Assembly: GCA_946622415.1 (NCBI GenBank)
Contig: CAMOPX010000017.1
Coordinates: forward strand, 1 to 38,219
Length of the DNA: 38,219 nucleotides
Direction: 5' to 3'
Origin: an uncultured bacterium
GTDB taxonomy: Bacteria > Cyanobacteriota > Vampirovibrionia > Gastranaerophilales > Gastranaerophilaceae
Below the pieces are notes generated by a model that was given only the letters and a program-made list of their open reading frames with translations, did not search any database and was not told where the DNA came from. This document shows, piece by piece, positions 7,697 to 16,517 of this stretch. Position numbers and translations under genes: made by a program. Position 1 is the first letter of the stretch, and each line of letters opens with the position of its first letter.

Positions 7697-8992
7697 ATGC
7701 GCGCTGTTGATTTAATACAAAAGAAAAAAGAAGGATATGCTCACACAAAAGACGAAATCTATTTTCTTGTTGAAAATTTTGTGAATGGTAATATTGAAGA
7801 TTATCAAATGTCTGCGTGGCTCATGGCGGTTTGTTTTCAAGGTTTGACTGATGAAGAAACCGCATATTTAACTTCTGCTTTTGTTGATAGCGGAGATGTT
7901 CTTGATTTTTCGGATATTTCCCCCTATATTGCAGACAAGCATTCAACAGGCGGTGTTGGCGATAAAGTAACAATTATTTTAATTCCGATTCTTGCCTCAT
8001 TAGGTGTATATACCGCAAAATTATCAGGTAGAGGCTTGGGTTTTACGGGCGGTACTATAGATAAACTTGAATCTATTCCGAATTTCAGATGTGAATTATC
8101 TCCTGATGAATTTAGAAAACAAATTAAAGACATTAAAGTTGCAATTTCATCTCAAAGCCCAAATTTAACTCCTGCTGACGGTAAGATTTATGCGCTTCGT
8201 GATGTCACGGCGACTGTCGATAATAAATCTTTAATCTGTGCTTCTGTTGTATCTAAAAAAATTGCTTCAGGTGCAACTTCAATTGTATTGGATGTAAAGT
8301 ACGGTTCCGGTGCATTTATTAAAACCCCCGAAAAAGCTCGTGAGCTCGGTGATTTAATGATTAAAACGGGAAAATTGTTAAACAGAAATATTGATGTTGT
8401 TGTCAGTTCCATGGAACAACCCTTGGGATGTGCTATCGGAAACAGTCTTGAAATCATTGAATCAATTGAGTTTCTGAAAGGAAACAAAAAATCGGATTTA
8501 TATGAAATTGTTCTTGAATTGGCTTCTAAAACGCTATTTAACTGCAAATTAGCGGACGAATACAATAAAGCAAAAGCCATAATTGATGAAGTTATTGATA
8601 ACGGTTCTGCCTTGGATAAATTAAAACAAATTATATCTGCTCAAGGCGGAGATGTTCGTTGTATTGATGATTATAGCTTATTTAATGTCGGAAAAAATCA
8701 AATTGAAATTGTTGCAGAAGATTCAGGTTATATTTCAAAATTAGATGCACTCGATATTGCATATTCTGCAAAATTATTAGGTGCAGGCAGAGATAAAAAA
8801 TCAGACAGTATTGATTTTGGTGCCGGTATTCATTTGAATAAAAAAATCGGTGACTCTATTCAAAAAGGAGAACCGGTCATGACTCTCTTTTATAATAACG
8901 TTGATGAAAATAGAATTAATGATTCTAAAAATTATGCCTACAAATCATTTGAGATATCTCAAAATAGAGTTGAATCAAGGCTGATTTATTAA
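7697..8992 (+). CDS. Pyrimidine-nucleoside / thymidine phosphorylase
   Basis: The 431-residue protein shows the whole family pattern: MRAVDLIQKKKEG at the start, the phosphate-binding KHSTGGVGDK, KLSGRGLGFTGGTIDKLESI, the nucleoside-binding Arg/Ser/Lys region SGATSIVLDVKYGSGAF, and a C-terminal alpha/beta domain with GAGIHLNKKIGD. It cleaves thymidine, deoxyuridine or uridine with phosphate in nucleoside salvage. The length fits Gram-positive-type Pdp (about 433), and E. coli DeoA is similar, so the exact substrate is open. The ATG at 7697 is preferred over an in-frame TTG at 7691 because of the spacing from the GGA ribosome site. Confidence 0.94.
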   Translation: MRAVDLIQKKKEGYAHTKDEIYFLVENFVNGNIEDYQMSAWLMAVCFQGLTDEETAYLTSAFVDSGDVLDFSDISPYIADKHSTGGVGDKVTIILIPILASLGVYTAKLSGRGLGFTGGTIDKLESIPNFRCELSPDEFRKQIKDIKVAISSQSPNLTPADGKIYALRDVTATVDNKSLICASVVSKKIASGATSIVLDVKYGSGAFIKTPEKARELGDLMIKTGKLLNRNIDVVVSSMEQPLGCAIGNSLEIIESIEFLKGNKKSDLYEIVLELASKTLFNCKLADEYNKAKAIIDEVIDNGSALDKLKQIISAQGGDVRCIDDYSLFNVGKNQIEIVAEDSGYISKLDALDIAYSAKLLGAGRDKKSDSIDFGAGIHLNKKIGDSIQKGEPVMTLFYNNVDENRINDSKNYAYKSFEISQNRVESRLIY

Positions 8993-8994
8993 TT

Positions 8995-9711
8995 TTAATT
9001 CTTTTTCAATTTTCTGAATCTAAATCTGATAAATCTGCCGTTTTCAAATTCGTAAAATTCTTCCAAAAAGGATTGACTTGGTGTTTTAGCAGGTGTAAGT
9101 TGTTTATATTCAATTTTATTTGATTCGCCGATAAAGAGTTCTTCTTTTACCATTTTTATGTTTTTGTTTAGTAAATAGTTTTGATAAGCTGCAAGTTTGC
9201 CGTCTTTAAAACTGTATAATTTTATTTCGGCACCTTTTTCACCGAGTTTTACTGCTTTTATGGATGATATATTGCCGTTATAAAATAATGCTGTCGTTTC
9301 AGAATTTTCGCCGCAAATTGAAACGGAATTAATTTTGTTTTCTTTTTGGTTGTATTGAACGCTGTATTTGTATTCATCATTAGAATCCGAGATTTTAGCA
9401 TTTCTTCTGGTTAATTCACCGTATTGAATAATTGAATACGGAAAATCATTGTTATTTGGATTCGAATTATATTCATTTAGTATAGACATAGCCTCTTTTG
9501 CGTAAGATGTATATTCAGAATATAAGCTTTCACCTTTGTTTTTGATTTGGTTAATTTTATCAAATAATATTCTTTCTTGTTCGGCTTTATAATTTTCCGA
9601 GCATGAAATCGGATTTTGTGCCGAATTATTATATATTTGTTTGGGTATCGAATTTTGAGGCCTTTTATTGAAATTATATGCGTATGAGTGTGCTATACTG
9701 TTTATTCTCAT
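8995..9711 (-). CDS. Uncharacterised protein with disordered N terminus
   Basis: I do not recognise this protein of about 238 residues. The start at 9711 is set by a strong AAGGAG six bases upstream; a longer frame to 9762 has no such site. Residues 1 to about 45 are polar and low-complexity (Asn, Ser, Pro, Gln), followed by a helical region (QERILFDKINQIKNKGESLY) and a beta-rich C-terminal half with units such as LYSFKDGKLAAYQNY and YEFENGRFIRFRF. These F-x-[DN]-G-[KR] units are similar to repeats in the protein encoded divergently just downstream of its promoter. There is no signal peptide. It converges on the phosphorylase gene with a two-base gap. Confidence 0.8.
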   Translation of the reverse strand: MRINSIAHSYAYNFNKRPQNSIPKQIYNNSAQNPISCSENYKAEQERILFDKINQIKNKGESLYSEYTSYAKEAMSILNEYNSNPNNNDFPYSIIQYGELTRRNAKISDSNDEYKYSVQYNQKENKINSVSICGENSETTALFYNGNISSIKAVKLGEKGAEIKLYSFKDGKLAAYQNYLLNKNIKMVKEELFIGESNKIEYKQLTPAKTPSQSFLEEFYEFENGRFIRFRFRKLKKN

Positions 9712-9833
9712 AGTATCTCCTTGCACAAAATATAAAACATAAAAATAATTTTTTTTGCCCAAATATGCAAAATATTTTATTTATGAGCTTTATATTTTAT
9801 TATATGATTAAAATGTAAATGGAAAGGTGATAT

Positions 9834-11051
9834 ATGACACAAATTAGTCCTTTACTTTCAAACAAATTAAATCAATCAGTCAAATCTCCAACAAAATTTG
9901 GAACTACTGATAATGCAAAAGTAGATTTAACAACAAAAGCTGACAGTATTGATTTATCAAAGAATAATTTTGATAAAAAGAAATTTCTTAAATATGGCGC
10001 AATAGGGGTTGCATTTCTGGGGTTAGCAGCAGGCGTTGCTGCTATAATCAAGAAAGGTAAAGTTCCCCCTGAAATTCTATCTGTTCAAAAATCTGCAAAC
10101 GATATGGAAAAAGAGGCAATATCCGTAGCGGAAGGCGTGCAAAAAACTGTAGATAATGAAATTAAACCTTTGCAAGAGTCGGCTGAAAAATTAGCCGAAG
10201 AAATAAAAGACCGTGCGGAAAAAATAAAAAGTGAAGTCACTGAATTATTTAATAACGGCGGGAAAAAAGGTGGTATTCAAGCAGCTGATATCTTAAAATC
10301 GGAAGATGAAACATCTTTAATGAAAGAATTTAATTCTGACGGAAAACTTCTCAGAAAATCAGGTTTTAATTCAAACGGTTTGCTGCTTTTTGTTGAAGAA
10401 TCATCTGATGTTGGATATACAAGGTATAAATTTACCAATGGAAACATCAAAGACTATCAGGAAGGTGTTGAAACATTAGCAGATGGTACGCACAAGATTG
10501 CAAAATCCCTTACGTTATACACAGATGGAGCTTATTCATACAAATTTGGTCTTGAAAAAATGCCGGATAAAACTTCTATAACGAATAAATCCATTCTTGT
10601 AGACGGTAGTGAAATCTGTGAATATAGTGAAGGTCTTGAAAAATCACCTAATAAAATCAATAAAGCGGCAAAAAAGTTCATATTTGAAGGCGGAAAACTA
10701 TCAGAATACTTGGAAGATTTCGAAAAATTACCTGACGGAAACGAAAAAACAGTTAAAGCTTTGGTATTTCGTAATGGAGAAATCGCAACCTATGATAAAT
10801 TAGGCGTAAGAATTCCGAATAAAACAGATAAATATGCACAATATATGGATTTTGAAGATGGCAAAGTTGTTGAATATATGGAAGATTTTGAAGAGGGAGC
10901 AGATGACACGATTAAATATGCAAAAAATCTCAGTTTCATAGATGGAGAACCTGTTTCATATGTTGAAGGTTTTGAAGCTATGCCTGATAATGATATAAAA
11001 ATTGCTAAGTCTTTAACTAAAGAAGGTTCAAAGTGGGTTGAAAAACATTAA
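9834..11051 (+). CDS. Membrane-anchored repeat protein (about seven 28-aa repeats)
   Basis: The 405-residue protein is not recognised. Its order is: a polar N terminus with KFGTTD near residue 22, a single hydrophobic helix at about 52-70 (YGAIGVAFLGLAAGVAAII), a charged coiled-coil at about 80-140, then a C-terminal half of about seven tandem units of near 28 residues. The unit reads roughly F-x-[DN]-G-x-[IV]-x-x-Y-x-[ED]-G-[FVL]-E-x-x-[PA]-D-x-x-x-K-x-A-K-[SN]-L, for example FEDGKVVEYMEDFEEGADD and FIDGEPVSYVEGFEAMPDN. Such D-G-K beta turns recall MORN/YwqK-like repeats. The GGAAAGG ribosome site supports the start. A terminator at 11081 follows. Confidence 0.85.
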   Translation: MTQISPLLSNKLNQSVKSPTKFGTTDNAKVDLTTKADSIDLSKNNFDKKKFLKYGAIGVAFLGLAAGVAAIIKKGKVPPEILSVQKSANDMEKEAISVAEGVQKTVDNEIKPLQESAEKLAEEIKDRAEKIKSEVTELFNNGGKKGGIQAADILKSEDETSLMKEFNSDGKLLRKSGFNSNGLLLFVEESSDVGYTRYKFTNGNIKDYQEGVETLADGTHKIAKSLTLYTDGAYSYKFGLEKMPDKTSITNKSILVDGSEICEYSEGLEKSPNKINKAAKKFIFEGGKLSEYLEDFEKLPDGNEKTVKALVFRNGEIATYDKLGVRIPNKTDKYAQYMDFEDGKVVEYMEDFEEGADDTIKYAKNLSFIDGEPVSYVEGFEAMPDNDIKIAKSLTKEGSKWVEKH

Positions 11052-11080
11052 AAACTTATTTACGAATTTTTCATTTTATC

Positions 11081-11106
11081 AAAAGCCCTGAATCTTCAGG
11101 GCTTTT
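11081..11106. terminator. Bidirectional intrinsic terminator
   Basis: AAAAGCCCTGAA and TTCAGGGCTTTT form a 12-bp stem with a two-base core loop, flanked by A and T runs. It lies between two convergent genes and can end both the repeat-protein transcript on plus and the prohibitin-like transcript on minus. Confidence 0.9.
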
Positions 11107-11109
11107 ATA

Positions 11110-11916
11110 TTATTTATTTTGTTTTACGTTTGACAAATTAACAAAAGGCATTGAATTTCCGAGCATATAATCAGGAAGCTTTCCGTCCCATTTTTGTACT
11201 GCTTCATATTCAACAAGAGCCTTATTTTGTGTTAAAGCTGTTGCTCTGATTTTCATTGATTTTGCTTCCGCTTCTGCTGAAATTAATTTTTGTTTTGCTT
11301 CTTCTTCTACTTGTACCGTTTTATTTTTTGCTTTTAAGGCTTCTTGCTCTGCTGTAACTTTAGATTCAATTGCCTTTTCAAAGACTTCCGAATAATTTAT
11401 GTCAATAATTTGGAATGATGTAACATTAATGTATCTATCCTTCATTTGAGTTTGAAGTTTGGATAAGATATCCGCTGTTGCAACCGCACGATTTGCAACT
11501 AAATCTTGTGCGTTCCATCTTCCGATAATGTCTTTAATGTTACCTTCTATTGCAGGAATTAAAATTGTATCTTTATAATTCATACCGACTTCTCTGAACA
11601 TTTGGTGAACGTATTGAGGCATTAAGTTGTAGTTTACGACATAGTTTATTTTTGCCTGTTGAATATCTTTTGTATAAACTTCCGTTGTGAAATTCAATTT
11701 TTGCGTTTTAACATCCATTACTTTAATTTTGGATATAAAAGGCATTACAAAATGTATCCCCTCAGAAAAGCTCTTATCAGAAACTCTTCCTAAAGTTACC
11801 TTAACACCTCTTTCACCGACGCCTACTATTGCAATAGGGTTAAAAAACAAAATTGCAAGCACAAGTAAAACTATTACAGATATAAACATAGCCTGTTTTT
11901 CTTTATTTTCTATCAT
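11110..11916 (-). CDS. Prohibitin-family SPFH/Band 7 membrane protein
   Basis: The protein is about 268 residues with one N-terminal membrane helix (ISVIVLLVLAILFFNPIAIV), a Band 7/SPFH domain (VGERGVKVTLGRVSDKSF, GIHFVMPFISKIKVMDVK), then a long Ala/Glu/Lys-rich coiled coil (about residues 190-240) and the C-terminal signature KWDGKLPDYMLG. That closing motif is typical of prohibitins rather than HflK/HflC. Such proteins form ring-like membrane scaffolds and often modulate FtsH-type proteases. The start at 11916 has GGAG ten bases upstream; an ATG at 11940 is possible but lacks a ribosome site. It follows a small two-helix membrane protein gene, probably in the same transcript. Confidence 0.9.
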   Translation of the reverse strand: MIENKEKQAMFISVIVLLVLAILFFNPIAIVGVGERGVKVTLGRVSDKSFSEGIHFVMPFISKIKVMDVKTQKLNFTTEVYTKDIQQAKINYVVNYNLMPQYVHQMFREVGMNYKDTILIPAIEGNIKDIIGRWNAQDLVANRAVATADILSKLQTQMKDRYINVTSFQIIDINYSEVFEKAIESKVTAEQEALKAKNKTVQVEEEAKQKLISAEAEAKSMKIRATALTQNKALVEYEAVQKWDGKLPDYMLGNSMPFVNLSNVKQNK

Positions 11917-11945
11917 TATTTTTTTTCTCCGTTTAGCCATATTTA

Positions 11946-12137
11946 TTAAATGAAACTTAAAACCGACATAATAACAAAAGTAACTATGACTGCCAAAAAC
12001 AAAAATACAAAAAAGTTAAAAATCTGTTTTCCGTATTTTTTATATAGGTTCACATTCATAATAAGTCCGACAGATGTAATCACAAGATTTATTATTAACG
12101 TGATTCCTATTAAAATTAGTATTATTCTTGTTGCCAT
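11946..12137 (-). CDS. Small membrane protein, two helices (63 aa)
   Basis: The protein is two hydrophobic helices (IILILIGITLIINLVITSVG and FFVFLFLAVIVTFVIMSVL) joined by a short basic loop (NLYKKYGKQIFN). An AAAGGA ribosome site stands eight bases ahead of the ATG. It precedes the prohibitin-like gene by only a few bases, so the two are likely co-transcribed and it may be a membrane partner; that is inference. No known family is recognised. Confidence 0.75.
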   Translation of the reverse strand: MATRIILILIGITLIINLVITSVGLIMNVNLYKKYGKQIFNFFVFLFLAVIVTFVIMSVLSFI

Positions 12138-12274
12138 AATTAGTCCTTTAATTTAATTTTATCAGAATTTTATTAATTATGTCTTTAGTAAATAAAACTT
12201 AATATTAATAATAAATTTTATTTTTTTGGTTGATGAGTTATGATAATTGTATTGAATATTTGTTTGGAGAAGAT

Positions 12275-13480
12275 ATGTTAAAACTTGATAAAATTTATGA
12301 TGCGAAAAATATATTATCTAAAATCGCAAGAGTAACAAACCTTGTTGAGTCGAAATTTTTAAGCACAACAAATCATGTCTATTTAAAATCTGAAAATCTG
12401 CAATTGACGGGTTCATTTAAACTCCGTGGCGCTTATTATAAAATAGCAAAATTATCACAGGAAGAAAAAAATAACGGCGTAATTGCTTGCTCTGCAGGTA
12501 ATCATGCACAGGGTGTTGCACTTGCAAGCAGGGAAAACGGAATTAAGGCAACAATTTTTATTCCATCAACCGCACCAATTTCAAAAGTTGAAGCAACAAA
12601 AAGCTATGGCGCAGATGTAAAGCTTATTGATGGTGTGTATGATGATGCATATAATGCGGCAATTGAATTTCAAAAAGAAACCAACGGTACATTTATTCAC
12701 CCGTTTAATGATATAGATGTTATAGCAGGACAAGGTACAATTGCACTTGAGGTTTTTGAGCAATTAAATGCAATTGATGCTATTGTTGTTCCGATAGGCG
12801 GTGGCGGTTTGATATCAGGGATTGCAGCGACTGTTAAACAACTAAAGCCAAGTTGCAAGGTATATGGTGTGCAAGCTGAAAAAGCAGGCTCTATGTATGA
12901 ATCCTTAAAACAAAATAAAAGAGTAGAACTTCATTCGGTTGCAACTTTTGCGGATGGTACTGCAGTAAAATTGCCGGGTGAATTAACTTTTGAATTTTGC
13001 AAAAATTATGTCGATGAAATAATAACCGTTTCGGAAGATGAAATCGCAACGGCAGTTTTGACATTAATGGAAAAAGAAAAAATGGTTGCGGAAGGCGCAG
13101 GTGCTTTATCCGTTGCGGCTGTTTTATTTAACAAAATACCTTTGCAAGGTAAAAATGTAGTTTGTGTTGTTTCGGGCGGTAATATTGATGTTAATATTTT
13201 ATCCCGTGTTATAAACAGAGGCCTATTAAAAACAGGCAGATTATCTAATTTGACTGTAGAATTATTGGATAAACCGGGACAATTAAGAGATGTAAGTACA
13301 ATAATTGCAGAATTAGGTGCAAACGTTATCCGTGTTCGACATAACCAAGGCGGCGAGGGTACCGATATTAACGATTGTTATTTAAAAATATCCATGGAAA
13401 CAAGAGATTTCAATCACTTTAATCAGGTTAAACAAGCGCTGATTGATAAAGGCTATGTTATTTTATCATCTGCCGAGTAA
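12275..13480 (+). CDS. ilvA: Threonine ammonia-lyase (threonine dehydratase) with ACT-type C terminus
   Basis: The protein is 401 residues from the ATG at 12275, which has GGAGAA eight bases upstream; the upstream in-frame TTG/ATG starts lack one. It is a fold-type II PLP enzyme: the PLP lysine lies in LTGSFKLRGAYYK, followed by ACSAGNHAQGVA, the phosphate loop VPIGGGGLISG and VVSGGNIDVN. Residues after about 320 (LTVELLDKPGQLRDVSTII and onward) form an ACT domain. It converts threonine to 2-oxobutanoate and ammonia, for isoleucine synthesis or threonine catabolism. The length and single ACT domain fit the TdcB/short-IlvA class. RidA follows 19 bases downstream. Confidence 0.93.
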   Translation: MLKLDKIYDAKNILSKIARVTNLVESKFLSTTNHVYLKSENLQLTGSFKLRGAYYKIAKLSQEEKNNGVIACSAGNHAQGVALASRENGIKATIFIPSTAPISKVEATKSYGADVKLIDGVYDDAYNAAIEFQKETNGTFIHPFNDIDVIAGQGTIALEVFEQLNAIDAIVVPIGGGGLISGIAATVKQLKPSCKVYGVQAEKAGSMYESLKQNKRVELHSVATFADGTAVKLPGELTFEFCKNYVDEIITVSEDEIATAVLTLMEKEKMVAEGAGALSVAAVLFNKIPLQGKNVVCVVSGGNIDVNILSRVINRGLLKTGRLSNLTVELLDKPGQLRDVSTIIAELGANVIRVRHNQGGEGTDINDCYLKISMETRDFNHFNQVKQALIDKGYVILSSAE

Positions 13481-13499
13481 TTAAAAGAAAGGATTTTTT

Positions 13500-13874
13500 A
13501 TGAAAAAAGTTATATATACATCTTCTGCTCCCGAACCTGTCGGACCGTATTCACAAGCAATTTTAGCAGGTGATTATTTATATTGTTCCGGTCAAATCGC
13601 AATTAACCCCGAAACAAACGAATTTTTAAATTCGACAATTGAAGACCAAACGGAATTAGTTATGAAAAACATTTCTTCCCTGTTGAAAGAGGCAGGATTA
13701 AGCTTTAATGATGTTGTTAAAACAACATGCTTTTTGGACGATATATCAGATTTTGCTAAATTTAATGAAATTTATGCAAAATATTTTACATCAAATCCAG
13801 CCCGTTCATGCGTTCAGGCAAAACTTCCAAAGGGTGCTAAAGTAGAAGTGGAAGTTATTGCATATAAAGGATAA
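13500..13874 (+). CDS. ridA: RidA family 2-iminobutanoate/2-iminopropanoate deaminase
   Basis: This 124-residue YjgF/YER057c/UK114-family protein carries PVGPYSQAILAGDYLYCSGQI, QTELVMKNISSLLKEAGLS, the conserved Arg in NPARSCVQAKLPKGAKVEVE and the terminal EVIAYKG. RidA hydrolyses the reactive enamine/imine intermediates released by PLP dehydratases such as IlvA. Its position right after ilvA, with its own AAAGGA ribosome site, fits that job. The length is standard and no key residue is missing. Confidence 0.96.
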   Translation: MKKVIYTSSAPEPVGPYSQAILAGDYLYCSGQIAINPETNEFLNSTIEDQTELVMKNISSLLKEAGLSFNDVVKTTCFLDDISDFAKFNEIYAKYFTSNPARSCVQAKLPKGAKVEVEVIAYKG

Positions 13875-13923
13875 TAAACTTTAACGCTTTTTAAAATATA
13901 ATATTCAAACAAGAACTATTTTA

Positions 13924-15120
13924 TTAGTTTAACAATCCTAATCCTTTTAATTCGTCCTGAAAAGGCGAAATTTCTGCAAGTTTTTTAATAACTTTCGGCA
14001 CGTTTTCTATTGCAAAATCAATTTCATCATCTGTCGTAAACCGAGAGAGAGAAAAACGAATCGAGCCGTGCAAAGATGTGAAGGGAACTTTTTGTGCTCT
14101 TAAAACATGAGATGGATCAAGGCTTCCTGATGTGCAGGCGCTTCCCGAAGAAGCATAGATTCCTAAATCATTCAAATACAATAAAATAAGTTCACCTTCT
14201 ATATATTCAAAGCCTATATTTGTTGTGTTGGGAACTCTTTCTTTGCTTTTTGAATTTAGTTTTGCATTATTTAATGCTTTTAAAATTCCGTTTTCTAATT
14301 TATCTCTTAATCTTTTGACTTCAGTTAATTCGTAATTAAGTGATTCTTTTGCAAGGCGAGCAGCCTCTCCTAAACCTACAATATAGGGTGTGTTTTGCGT
14401 TCCGGCACGAAGAGAATGCTCCTGATGACCTCCAAGCATAAAGGGTTGAAAAAGATTTCCTTTTTTAACATATAAAGCGCCGACACCTTTGGGTGCGTGG
14501 AATTTATGTCCCGAAATTGAATAAAAATCAATATCTGAATCTTTCAAATTTATATTTATTTTGCCTGCAGCCTGCACCCCGTCAACAAATACTTTTGTAT
14601 TGCTATTTATTTTTTTGACTTCACGAGCGATATCATAAACAGGATAAATTGCACCTGTTTCGTTATTTGCGTGCATTATTGAAACAAGAATCGTTTGAGG
14701 AGTAACTTTTGACAATAAATTATCAATATTTAGTTCGCCATTTTCATTTACTCCGATATATGTTGCCCTCATTCCTTTTTTTTCTAAATATTCATAGGTC
14801 GATAATACACAAGGATGTTCGACTTGTGATGTTATAATATGGTTATTTTCGGGTGTTGAAAATTGCTCAACTACACCTTTTATTGCGGTATTAGCGCCTT
14901 CTGTGGCACAGGATGTGAATATTATTGTTTCTTTATCATCCGCACCCAAAAAATCAGCTACCTGTTCTCTTGCTTTTTCGATTGCCTTTGCGCTGATTCT
15001 CGCTGTATTATACATACTTGACGGGTTTGCATAATTTTCTTTTAAGTAGGGAAGCATTTTTTCCAATACTTTCTCATCTACTTTTGTTGTTGCATTATTG
15101 TCTAAATAAACTTCTTTCAT
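13924..15120 (-). CDS. nifS: Cysteine desulfurase, NifS type
   Basis: The 398-residue PLP enzyme starts YLDNNATTKVDEKVLEKMLP. It has the FTSCATEGANTAIKG region, the PLP-binding lysine in SISGHKFHAPKGVGALY (about residue 204), and the catalytic cysteine in SSGSACTSGSLDPSHVL (about residue 328) on a long mobile loop typical of group I desulfurases. It takes sulfur from cysteine and passes it to NifU. It lies directly after nifU with a two-base gap and an AAGG ribosome site inside the nifU end. No nitrogenase genes are present, so general Fe-S assembly is the likely role. Confidence 0.95.
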   Translation of the reverse strand: MKEVYLDNNATTKVDEKVLEKMLPYLKENYANPSSMYNTARISAKAIEKAREQVADFLGADDKETIIFTSCATEGANTAIKGVVEQFSTPENNHIITSQVEHPCVLSTYEYLEKKGMRATYIGVNENGELNIDNLLSKVTPQTILVSIMHANNETGAIYPVYDIAREVKKINSNTKVFVDGVQAAGKININLKDSDIDFYSISGHKFHAPKGVGALYVKKGNLFQPFMLGGHQEHSLRAGTQNTPYIVGLGEAARLAKESLNYELTEVKRLRDKLENGILKALNNAKLNSKSKERVPNTTNIGFEYIEGELILLYLNDLGIYASSGSACTSGSLDPSHVLRAQKVPFTSLHGSIRFSLSRFTTDDEIDFAIENVPKVIKKLAEISPFQDELKGLGLLN

Positions 15121-15122
15121 TG

Positions 15123-15944
15123 TTAACCTTCGCTCACTGTGATTTCTTCATCAACAAGTTCTTTTAATTTTGTTTCAACAAAATTTTTAAGAGTTAATTT
15201 TGCATTGGCGCAAGTGGAACAGTGTCCTTTGAGTTTGACTTTTACGTTGTTTTCTTTTACGTCAACAAGCTCTATATCCCCAAAATCCTTTTTTAATTCC
15301 GGTGCGATAATTTCTTCTATTATGGAATTTATTTTAATAATTTTTTGTACCGGTGTAAGTGGTGTTTTGTTTTCGGGTTTTATATGTTGTTTTATTATAT
15401 TTTCAATTGACTCTTTGCATCTTCCGCAAGCAAGCCCTGCTGATGTAATTCTTGATACATCATCAAAATTCTTTGCCCCATTCTTAATTGCTTCAATAAT
15501 TTGTTCCTCTGATACATCATAACAATGGCAGATAATTTTTGATTCTCTGTTTTCATCTGTAATTTCCGACCAATCATCATTATGTAAGTAGTTTTTTAAT
15601 GCATCTTCGAGCGCTTCTCTGCCCATAACGGAACAGTGCATTTTTTCGGGCGGAAGTCCGTCTAATTCATCCGCAATTTGTTTATTTGTAATTTTTTTTG
15701 CTTCTTCTACTGTTTTTCCAATTAACATTTCGGTTAGTATACTGGATGCTGCAACCGCAGAACCGCAGCCAAAAGTTTGAAATTTGGCATCTTTTATGAT
15801 TCCGTTTTCAATTTTTAAATAAAGCTTTAATTTATCTCCGCAAGATAAGGCTCCTGCCTCTCCGATTGCATCTGCATTTTTTATTTCTCCGACATTTCTC
15901 GGATTTTTAAAGTGTTCTTTTACTTTTTCAGAATAGTCCCACAT
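15123..15944 (-). CDS. nifU: Modular Fe-S cluster scaffold NifU
   Basis: The protein of 273 residues has three modules. First is an IscU-like scaffold (YSEKVKEHFKNPRNVGEI, with cluster Cys in ALSCGD, FGCGSAVA and MHCSVMG; about 1-125). Next is a BFD-like [2Fe-2S] module with ICHCYDVSEEQI and GLACGRCKESI (about 130-190). Last is a C-terminal Nfu domain with GHCSTCANAKLTLK (about 205-273). This is the full NifU layout. It assembles [4Fe-4S] clusters with sulfur from NifS. The ATG at 15944 has GAGGAAAT upstream; the longer TTG frame to 15962 runs through that site and is less likely. Confidence 0.95.
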   Translation of the reverse strand: MWDYSEKVKEHFKNPRNVGEIKNADAIGEAGALSCGDKLKLYLKIENGIIKDAKFQTFGCGSAVAASSILTEMLIGKTVEEAKKITNKQIADELDGLPPEKMHCSVMGREALEDALKNYLHNDDWSEITDENRESKIICHCYDVSEEQIIEAIKNGAKNFDDVSRITSAGLACGRCKESIENIIKQHIKPENKTPLTPVQKIIKINSIIEEIIAPELKKDFGDIELVDVKENNVKVKLKGHCSTCANAKLTLKNFVETKLKELVDEEITVSEG

Positions 15945-16031
15945 TTTAATTTCCTCTCTCAAATTAAATTATAATTCAAAAATACAACTTGTATATGGTA
16001 AAAAAAATATTTAATAGTGCATAATAATATT

Positions 16032-16517
16032 ATGGAAAATAGTAACTACAGTTCTCTAACCGATAAATTAATCCAAAACGGAATTATATCAAATCCGAAT
16101 AAAGATATGCCCAATTTTTTTGAAAATGCAAAAACCCCGGATTCTTCACAATTTAACGATAACCCTTCTTTTTCTTCAAATAACATTTTAATTCCTGATG
16201 GCATTTATCCTGATTCAAAAAAGCGAATAAATGAATATGATATGAATCTTTTGCGTGCAGGTAAGCATTCTGTTGATTTCAAAAAGGTTAAATCAAATAA
16301 TATTTATGATTCTTTTTTATCAAGATTTTTCCCAAAAATATACAAAGCAAAACTCATCAAAAAAGCCATGAAATGCATGCGTAATTCAAATATTGATACA
16401 TCCTCTTTGTTTAATAAAACCATTCCGTATGGTGAAAGCGAAATTCATTATAGGGAGCTTGTTAAATATTTGGTGCTTGCAAATGAATTGCAATCCAAAT
16501 TATCTCAAAAAGATTAA
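16032..16517 (+). CDS. Uncharacterised protein (about 161 aa)
   Basis: The protein is not recognised. Its N-terminal 60 residues are rich in Asn, Ser, Pro and Asp and probably disordered; the rest is basic and helical (FLSRFFPKIYKAKLIKKAMK, then YRELVKYLVLANELQSKL). No signal peptide or membrane span is seen. The ATG at 16032 is preferred over an in-frame GTG at 16017, although neither has a clear ribosome site. Its stop overlaps that of the convergent small gene in a TTAA. Confidence 0.65.
   Translation: MENSNYSSLTDKLIQNGIISNPNKDMPNFFENAKTPDSSQFNDNPSFSSNNILIPDGIYPDSKKRINEYDMNLLRAGKHSVDFKKVKSNNIYDSFLSRFFPKIYKAKLIKKAMKCMRNSNIDTSSLFNKTIPYGESEIHYRELVKYLVLANELQSKLSQKD

Noticed and set aside
13924-15944. 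A nitrogen-fixation island, suggested by nifU and nifS
   Set aside because: No nitrogenase or Nif regulatory genes are present; modular NifU/NifS serve general Fe-S assembly in many anaerobes.
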